Origin: Meandrina meandrites
Taxonomy: Eukaryota; Cnidaria; Anthozoa; Scleractinia; Meandrinidae
Direction: 5' to 3'
Assembly: GCA_963693305.1 (NCBI GenBank)
Contig: OY855913.1
Location: forward strand, 20,652,015 to 20,716,014
Length of the DNA: 64,000 bases
Positions 57,118 to 64,000 of this stretch are shown here, in pieces; within the stretch, counting starts at the first letter, position 1, and each line of letters starts with the position of its first letter. Made by a program: the position numbers and the translations under genes. The notes below the pieces were generated by a model. The model did no database searches. It was given only the letters and a program-made list of their open reading frames with translations, and was not told the origin of the DNA.

Positions 57118-58711
57118 TAGATGTTTGCTAAAAGCCAGCGTGTGTTTTGCATGATGCTTGTAGTGACTGTAGGACATAGCTGTTTGAATTTATGAGGAAT
57201 TTAAAAGCAGAGATAGATATAACTTACGTAGAATGAATTTAAATTGTGTGCTATATTTGGGCTGGCCAAACCAGCCTTCTTCAGGTATAATGGGAGTTGA
57301 CATTGGAAGGGGTGTTTTATATATATACATATGTTGTGATTGTGGTATTTTGCGATATGATACCGGAAATACGAAAAACTAATTTGACTGAGGGTAAAAT
57401 TAAAGATAGAGTCAACTAAAATACTGTAATAAAAAGCTGATAAAATAGTACAAGTAGATTAAAAGATGGATAGGCAGTGGCAAAAGATCACGATTGTCGG
57501 CATACTATGCCTTTTAATATGCCTCATCATGGAGCGATGAGGATGTGACATCATGCAACGTTTTGGAGGAAAAATTGCGCGACAAGCCAAAGGAAAATCT
57601 GTCTGCAAAATAAATAATATATGTGTTAATTTGACATAATAAATTGTAATTTGTGTTTTATTCGAAGGGGTTTAATAAACTGTGAAAAAATGTACACTGT
57701 AGCAGTTCTTGATATGTTAAAGCAGAATTTTTTCTTGCTTGCATGCTATTATTTCGTAATTTGGAAGTTATTAAAGATGCCATTCGAATGATTATCCGAA
57801 TGGACGGAAACATGATCTTCGCACAAGTCATGGCAGTGATTGTTTGCAAAAGGTCAAAAAGAACCTCAAGTAACGAACGGAACTACAAAGGCTCGTTGAT
57901 ATCAGAATAAATATGGTTGCTACCATGGGAAACTGGTTCGGTTTCCAAAAGTAACTTGTCGAACTCAACCCTTCCATGATTTGGCGGGCTTTTATGGCAT
58001 GTGACTGCTCGCTTGCTTGTTCTTGCGGCGCAAGAATGAACTTCTTTCGCCTCTTCTTATGTGTTCGATATGCTTGCATTAAAATGGCTTCCGACTATTC
58101 TTCGGAGGACATGTATGTACTAAATGTCGCGTCAGAAACTTACCACTGGTTTTCTATGTTTGGAACGCAAAAATCGGTTTTGAAAAGAGGTCCCGAGTTG
58201 AGACTCCCTATGGGACATGACGTAAAGAGCGTTGAACGTTACTAAGATAAAAGACTCATAAATATGCACGAACCCCACTTGAGTGGGGTTCGCTGAATTA
58301 CACACTTTGTCCGTGTTGAAGTCGTCATGCGCAGACGTTACTCATGGCTACTAAGCCGGTTTCTCGTGGCAACGACGTATATTTAACGTCAAACCCTTGT
58401 CACCAAACTTCGCGTTGAAAGTCATCCTTTTCAGTCCTTGTCATTTGCATAAAGTAACACACACGCAGTGGTAGAGCAGGCCAGAGTAATTTTGTTTTTT
58501 GTTTTTTTTATCAAAGTTTGTTTAATTAAGTCGTTTCGGGTTTTAAAATAACCGCTTAGTTTGGCTTCGTCCCAGGGCTGTTGCAAATATTTCAAATGTT
58601 TGACCAGTGCGTAAACGGATCTTTGCAATTAAGCTGAACTGACACAAACAGGAAGGAAAAACATTTTCAGGTATATGTATTTCTTTGATTTTTACATAAT
58701 ATCTGTTATAG

Positions 58712-59325
58712 CTACAAGTTGTGCAGATCTGAAACAGAGAAGTTTGGCGTCAAAAGACGGCGAATACTTCATATATGCCAGAGCCGTCAAGGTTTTTTCT
58801 CATGCTATCAATACCAGTCACCCCAAAGAATTCATTACATTGTCAGCTGGTGTCGAAAGTAACTACACTTATATGTACGCTAATCGACTGCCTCACAGAC
58901 CCTACTCGGCGAAATACAAATGTTCGGGAAAACACGGAACTTCTAACTACAGCAAAGCCGGGTTGACGAAATTCCGAAAAGTTCGCTTAGTTATCACCAA
59001 AATGGTAATCATCCGCGACGATTTTACCTTCGCACAGTCGGAACCTTTCGGAAGAAGAATTGCTTATGGCTCAGCAGGCGATTGCTACTTGTTGCATTAT
59101 GCTAGTTCATGTAGGAGGGGGCACTTCAAAGTTGACCTGACTGATACTGGTTTGCGCTTCAAAGCATCGACACAATGGCAAGCGATAGGTTTCTCTCCTG
59201 GAATTGAAATGCACGATTACAAAATGTCTAAGGATAGGACTTTGTTTTCTACAAAGTGCGGTGGCTGGTGTGGAAAGTGCAGACCAATTGGCGAAATGTC
59301 AGATATGTCCAGGATTGAACGCTAA
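58712..59325 (+). CDS. GON domain exon, stop codon supplied by an inserted MITE
   Basis: The acceptor GTTATAG ends at 58711 and entry is in phase 1, matching the phase-1 exit of CUB exon 4b. The exon reads SCADLKQRSLASKDGEYFIY, then KEFITLSAG, YTYMYANRLPHR, FRKVRLVITKMVIIRDDFTF, GDCYLLHYASSCRRGHFKVD and CGGWCGKCRPIGEM. This is the GON domain, known from the C-terminus of ADAMTS9/20-type secreted metalloproteases and from cnidarian extracellular proteins. The conserved Cys set and the GDCY and CRRGHFK blocks are intact. The last eight codons (S-DMSRIER-like) and the TAA lie in a MITE (59301-59493). Skipping the MITE and one copy of its target duplication, the frame stays open to a donor CACAAAG|GTTAGT at 59535/59536 in phase 1. 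The present product is therefore shortened at the end of the domain, unless the MITE copy is polymorphic. Confidence 0.9.
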
Positions 59326-59493
59326 TGAGATGCACGCTCTTTATAATAAGCATCACAAAGTGTCCTCACTGATAAAATTTCACCTCAACACACATCATTC
59401 GGCCAAATATGAAGTAGTATGAAAATGGTCAATAGCCCAGTCATATATGAAGTACTTGCTGAAAAATACCTGCGTTAAATCCTGGACATAAGT
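59301..59493. mobile_element. 193-bp MITE inserted in the GON exon
   Basis: The ends are AGATATGTCCAGGATTGAAC and TTAAATCCTGGACATAAGT. Flanking sequences GCGAAATGTC (59291-59300) and GCGAACTGTC (59494-59503) differ at one base, giving a 10-bp target duplication. That length points to a Mutator-like origin. The related copy is at 22326-22682. Confidence 0.93.
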
Positions 59494-59535
59494 GCGAACT
59501 GTCGGTAGAACAGACCGTATGTAGGAAACACAAAG

Positions 59536-60774
59536 GTTAGTAATCTGTCAATTCTCTTCATTTTTCCGCAAGTCCCATTTCTAGTTAGTTCTGTCCACGC
59601 CATGAGGCGCATTTAAGCTGCATCTCTACCAAAATATAATTGCTATTAAACCCAAACTATTTTCCGCCAAACAATACCTATTAATTTCTATGGCGGCAAA
59701 AAGTGCAATAAGCCAATCAGAAATCGAAGTAAAGACATGACCGGTGACAAGGGCGGGAAATGTTGACCACTTGTAGCTACTCATAGTACGGAGCAAGTTG
59801 CGCACCTGAAGTCTTCAGTTTAGCTATAGTTTATCTACAGCGTTTATCTGTTGGGTATAAAAAACTGGGTGGGCGGTACAAGTTAAAAGCGAAGAATTCA
59901 GTTGGAAAGGCACCGAAACATCGTAAGCTAGTGTACTAAATACTCAAACTGTTCAACATTTGTAGATTGTGTGATTCCACCCTGATTATATATATCTGGC
60001 GAATTGTTTAAAGATTTATATGTTTTGCCAATAATGCGCCAACAACGCCTTTTTCATCAGTGGGAGCAAAGAAAATTTGGTCATTTTAGTAAATCCCTTT
60101 TTAAGCATACTTTCAGTGTAGGAAGAATAAACGTTCTGTCTACCATCAAAAACATATAACCACTCTGTATTTTATTTAACAGACATCTTAACGTCATTCC
60201 TCTGAAATAGAACCTGCACATGAGATACAGGGGCGGACCCAGGATTTTTTTTTGGAGGGGGCTGCACACGTTCTTTTTTTTTTTTCCTTTTTGCAAAATA
60301 GTAGTTGTATTAGAAAGCCACCAGTTCATCTCATGTGGAGGGGGAGGGGTGCACGCCTCCTGCACCCTCCTCTTAGATCCGTCGCCGAGATAATTGTCCA
60401 TCTTTGGGTTTTTGTTGGTTATTTTATAGGAACGTAAATTATGAAATAGAAATAAGGGGTCCCCTTATTCGTTTTTCTCATAATATCGTCATGACCATAG
60501 TCACGATTGCTTGCTAAGTTCACGTTTCCGTTTTCTTATTTCTGGAAATTGGTCTATGTTTATTTTACAGAAAGAAAGATGTTGCTCAATTAAAAACAAG
60601 AGAAAAAATGAAAGGTTATCATATTTGCTTTCGAGAAAATTACAACAGTTTTTCTCTGTAGTGAGCTCTAGCACATATGCGACTTGCGTGGAATCAATGG
60701 CAGCAAGGATGTGCAATGCAATACCAAGGAATGGCTTAAAAAAATTGATTTTTGTTGTTGTTGTTTAATTAAAG
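59536..60774. other. Presumed intron between GON and Ig exons
   Basis: It begins GTTAGTAATC and ends TTAATTAAAG. An ORF at 60511-60768 contains SSSTYATCVESMAARMCNA after a possible acceptor at 60661, but no donor follows, so I leave it unassigned. Otherwise I see nothing. Confidence 0.45.
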
Positions 60775-60910
60775 CTCCAACATTATCAACTGCAGTTGCT
60801 GTCAGTATTGGTTCTCTCATTACAATCACTTGCAAGGTACATGGAAATCCCTTGCCTCACTATAATTTCTTTTTTAACAACAAGACGAATAAAAATACTT
60901 TTCTTCTGCA
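60775..60910 (+). CDS. Ig-like domain, first-half exon
   Basis: The acceptor TTAAAG ends at 60774 and the donor CTGCA|GTAAAA follows 60910. The exon is 136 nt long, entering in phase 1 and leaving in phase 2. It encodes PTLSTAVAVSIGSLITITCK, then VHGNPLPHYNFFFNNKTNKN. This is the start of an I-set-like immunoglobulin domain: 'G-S-x-I-T-I-x-C' strand B with its Cys, then 'G-N-P-x-P' and an aromatic in place of the usual Trp. The phase matches the donor at 59535. The second half with the other Cys is not found with confidence. A remnant reading CARNNYGVTLTSS lies at 61020-61058 but lacks a phase-compatible acceptor. Since the GON exon now ends in a stop, this exon may no longer be translated. 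Confidence 0.7.
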
Positions 60911-61857
60911 GTAAAATCGAATTTCATATTATTAGTACCGAATGATAGCTGAACATTTCTTAAAGTTTCCCAGCCATCGTGTCAAAGCCTAAAAAGTCTC
61001 AAAGTTTGTCATGGACAAATGCGCCCGCAATAACTACGGTGTCACCTTAACTTCTTCGCCGGGCGACATTGATGACTCATCCCACCATTCTTGGTGTATT
61101 CTTCTAGCACCCCCTAATCCCGTAACGTACTATTTGAATCGCCGCACCTCCCTTGGCGTATTTTTTGTCTCAATCCTGCTCTTCTCTAGTCCAAAAAAAA
61201 ACTAGCCAAAACTCACGACTGCGAATTATTCCAAGATAGCTCGCCAAGAACGCCTGTGCAGCAGTTTAGGTTTAAGCAAACATAACAGTAAAAATTCTAT
61301 AGGTAAACCACACTATAACGAATGCATAGAAAGCGTTTAATTTCGTGTTATAAACAGGAAGTTGTTGCTTGATATTTCATATGGCTTGACCTGAAACTTT
61401 AGGTTTAGGATGTGTGTGTATGTGGGACAAATTATGGACGTTGATAACCCGACGCCAGCAACGTTTTCTTTTTGCTCGATTCCAAGTGATGCTGGCTAAT
61501 TTTGGCTCTTTAACTTCTGACCGTCTTTCGTCTTGAACAAGATGTGCAATTCATATTAATCTAATCTAATCTAATTTAAAAGTTGTTGTTGTAACTAAAA
61601 ACAGCGAAACAAAACGAAAAGACAATTATATTTTCTAAAATAATAATAGTCGTGAAAACGGATGTGATATCTGACCTTTTCACCCACCGATTAATTTTTG
61701 AGCAATTTTATTGGCTATTTTGAGTCACGTGGTACAAAATCGGAGGACTGGTATCACGCGATACCCCCCGTCCGAGGCGATACTTGTTGTCCGATTTTTG
61801 GATCACAATTAAGGAACGGAAACATTCACTGTTCAGTGTTTTCTTTATTTAATTTCC

Positions 61858-61978
61858 ATGGAAAACAAACAAACTCGTTTTATAGAATCTAATGACGCTC
61901 AAGTAAAGGAACTTGTTGCAAATGCTATTCCGGAAAACACAAAAAAATCGACAAAATACGCAGTTAACGTATTTGAAG
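61858..61978 (+). CDS. Crypton-like tyrosine recombinase, exon 1
   Basis: The ATG at 61858 opens 40 codons (MENKQTRFIESNDAQVKELV ... KSTKYAVNVFE) and one base, then the donor GAAG|GTGTGT at 61979. The segment 'NTKKSTKYAVNVF' is the usual start of the N-terminal core-binding region of Crypton-type and DUF3504-type recombinases, which continues with a Trp and Arg-rich helix in exon 2. Joining to 62114 (AG|CATGG) keeps the frame and forms Ala-Trp. The 135-bp intron is short and regular. No other Met lies upstream in frame nearby. Confidence 0.78.
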
Positions 61979-62113
61979 GTGTGTGAATTCAGCAGCAATT
62001 CAGTCCACGAACTTAAATTGAATCATTTCACGTGGTCACAGCTGTAGTAATAACATAGAATCAGAACAAAGTATTTACTTACTCTGAAAAAACCGTTCTC
62101 GTCCAACTTTAAG

Positions 62114-63296
62114 CATGGAGGAAAGAGAGGAATATTGCAAACACGCTTGAAAGTATGGAGCCTGCCGAATTGTCAGCAATGTTAAAACACTTTTACGTGG
62201 AAGCCAAAAAGGTCGAAGGAAAGCCATATAGTCGTAACACGAAAGCAATTCGTTCTGGTCTTGACAGATTTTTGTCCGGTTCCCCTCAAAGAAAGCCATT
62301 TTCCATAATTCGAGATAGCGAGTTCAAGCCAGTGAATGAAGCTCTCGATGCATCTCTAAAAGATCTCGCGCAACAGGGGTTGATCTCCTCTACAAAGCAC
62401 AAGCGTCCAATATCCAAAGAAGACCTTGAAGCCCTTTATGCCGCCAACCAACTCGGCCTGGATGCTCCGGAAAGTCTCGTAAATACAGCCTGGTTCTACA
62501 CAGTTCTATACTTTGGTAAAAGAGGCCGTGAAAACCAACGGGCTATGAAACCGGGAGACTTGCAGCTGAAAACAACAACTAGCGGCCATAAGTACTTCAT
62601 CCTGAATGAAAGAGCAACGAAGAATCATCCTGGTGGTACCAACGACAACGAACAAGATGAAACTCAGTCTGTAATGATGGCATGTCCTGGAAACCCCCGC
62701 TATCCTGTGACCTGTCTCGAGAAGTATTTGGCGAAAAGAGAACCACGATGCGATGCTCTGTGGCAGAAACCTAAAAACCACAACGCGAGTTCATTTTCCT
62801 CTACTGACGATATCTGGTTCTGCAACATACACCGATGGGAAAACACAAGCTTGAAAATCTGCTCACGGATATGTGCAAGAAAGCTGGTCTGGCACAAGTT
62901 TATACTCCTCATTGCATAAGAGCCACGTCGGTTACTGTTCTGAAGGCTGCAGGTTTGGAAAACTGCCGAGTGAAAAGTGTAACGGGCCATGGAAGTGACA
63001 AGTCCATCGAGTCTTACAGTACGCGACCAACCATCGAGCAGCAGTTCCCAGTCATCTGCAATATAATAGTCAGCCGATTTCTAGCGCAGCAGAACTCTGT
63101 TCAGCCTGTCCTGACAGCGGTTCCACCCCAAGCTACTTCATCATTTTCAGCCACCTCCACGTCCGCCATTCACCAGCAACAACCTAGCCAAGTTCACCAG
63201 TCCACTTTGAATCTTAATCCTTCAACTGCTTCAAACTTTTCGCATTCTGTCTTTCATGGCTGTAACTTCCTTTTCAGCCCACAAAGGGACAATTGA
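62114..63296 (+). pseudogene. Crypton-like tyrosine recombinase, exon 2, with a one-base frameshift
   Basis: The first frame runs to 62919 and the second (62835-63296) carries the C-terminus. They meet near 62826-62835, where WFCNI should continue into MGKHKLENLLTDM. One base appears to be missing around ACATACACCG. Motifs are AMLKHFYVEAKKVEGKPYS (core-binding), the first catalytic Arg in FGKRGRENQ, HCIRATSVTVLKAAG (H-x-x-R box), VTGHGSDKSIESYS (second His and the Tyr nucleophile), then a Gln/Ser-rich tail. Crypton elements integrate through this tyrosine-recombinase chemistry, and animal relatives have been domesticated (KCTD1, ZMYM and QRICH1 type proteins). All catalytic residues are present, so the frameshift is the only visible defect and could be a sequencing error. 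Confidence 0.85.
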
Positions 63297-63597
63297 AATG
63301 ATTTGAACTTTTCACCAAGACTGTATAAACGTTTTTTAACCGCGTTTTCGAACAGCGCTGTTGTAAAATTATTTCTTCAAGCGCCGAGTTTTCGAGTTTT
63401 TGATCGAGGGGGCGTTGTAACAGCATATTTAACATGACAGTCTGTCACGTTTTTATCCAATCGCAATTGAAATAAAATGTTTTAAACCAATGAAATCGTA
63501 CTTACTTACGTCATATGCAATCGCAATCAGATCGCCGCGACCGCCACCAGCTTTTTTTAGGCGGCCGCGAGATGTGAAAATTAATCGGAGGGTTATA

Positions 63598-63748
63598 AAA
63601 TAAAGAAACCCCTTTCTGGCTTGCTGGTATGTCGGAGTATAATGCCCTTGGCGGATAGATTGTCCTTAAAATTTCACATTTCGGACAATCTACCCGCCGC
63701 GGGCATTATCCTCCGACATACCAGCCGCCTGAAGGGGTTTATTTACTA
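63598..63748. mobile_element. 151-bp palindromic MITE
   Basis: TGCTGGTATGTCGGAGTATA is mirrored by TATCCTCCGACATACCAGC, with GATTGTCC/GGACAATC further in and CCCCTT/AAGGGG outside. Differences between the arms are scattered and do not show the CGAG pattern. Confidence 0.92.
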
Positions 63749-64000
63749 AATATCTGGGTTATCTTCTAAAACAGGCTCACAAAATAAGACTTCCTGTTCT
63801 AAGAAAATGGACGGATGTTGTATAACCAGGAAAACGGTTTGAAGGTGTAAGATGATGCAGGGCCCCCAAACGGAGCTGTCAATCCTGTGTCGGGAGCTGA
63901 ATGAAGTTACCACCCAAGCCGGTTTGTTTTATCCACCGACATTTTTTGTCAAGTAATCTGTATGGTCAAACCGCACACGATGCGGTGATGTTTGTGTAGT
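63749..64000. other. Right edge, nothing recognised
   Basis: No ORF, repeat or exon that I can support. Confidence 0.6.

Larger units (their letters stand above)
54701..58711. other. 4-kb intron between CUB 4b and GON
   Basis: It contains three hairpin elements and a TTGA microsatellite, listed below. An ORF at 55631-55987 and the opposed ORFs near 57660-58245 are not recognisable. At 57260 the text GCTGGCCAAACCAGCCTTCT contains a short inverted repeat. Confidence 0.6.

Noticed and set aside
58775..58966. 63-codon ORF inside the GON exon
   Set aside because: Shadow frame of the GON domain.
60661..60768. Possible extra exon reading SSSTYATCVESMAARMCNA
   Set aside because: It has an acceptor-like TTTTCTCTGTAG but no donor before the stop, and no domain is recognisable.
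61011..61205. CARNNYGVTLTSS as the second half of the Ig domain
   Set aside because: It looks like an Ig strand F-G remnant, but no acceptor gives phase 2 and a stop lies just upstream. At best a decayed piece.
63598..63748. Palindrome tested as a further member of the CGAG/GNA group
   Set aside because: Differences between arms are scattered single substitutions, and neither CGAG blocks nor a GNA apex are present, so the pattern is not universal to palindromes here.

Overview
This is a eukaryotic window, most likely from an anthozoan cnidarian and plausibly a stony coral. The reasons are AT-rich DNA, long introns packed with foldback transposons, GT-AG exons, and a secreted multidomain gene with CUB, GON and Ig modules. 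No species can be named from the sequence alone. There are no bacterial-type operons, CRISPR arrays, rRNA genes or tRNA genes that I can support.

The backbone is one plus-strand gene spanning almost the whole window. I find seven CUB half-exons (823-1030, 1921-2063, 2898-3114, 5436-5590, 30115-30313, 45794-45948, 54511-54700). Each CUB domain is split into an 'a' exon (phase 1 to 0) and a 'b' exon (phase 0 to 1), so the domain is a symmetrical phase 1-1 cassette. They are followed by a GON-domain exon (58712-59325) and an Ig-domain half-exon (60775-60910), both entered in phase 1. The 5' end of the gene is outside the window. A 193-bp inverted-repeat element with a near-perfect 10-bp target duplication sits at the end of the GON exon (59301-59493) and supplies the stop codon. 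Without it the frame runs to a good splice donor at 59536 that is phase-compatible with the Ig exon.

The introns (24.5, 15.5, 8.6 and 4 kb) are filled with mobile DNA. They hold: a LINE endonuclease fragment at the left edge; a 12-kb inverted-repeat structure (7163-19403) whose loop carries a 2A-peptide/OTU-like ORF; a hAT-like element (23058-24434); a Penelope-like element with GIY-YIG endonuclease and inverted terminal repeats (30655-31895); a decayed minus-strand Ty3/gypsy element (33267-40450) interrupted by two TTAA-flanked foldback elements; a plus-strand gypsy copy with short LTRs, AAAGG target duplications and a lost integrase (50190-52961); a Crypton-like tyrosine recombinase with one intron and one frameshift (61858-63296); and many palindromic MITE-like elements.

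The most unexpected signal is shared by otherwise unrelated palindromic elements (about 8.5, 9.4, 28.8, 43.1, 44.15, 48.45, 48.8 and 56.4 kb). Their stems are interrupted at symmetrical positions by the same tetranucleotide, CGAG, as a direct rather than inverted repeat. Their apices are tiny hairpins with GNA loops (GAA, GCA, GTA). CGAG opposite CGAG gives tandem G-A mismatches on one strand only, which suggests a common structural code recognised as single-stranded DNA or RNA.
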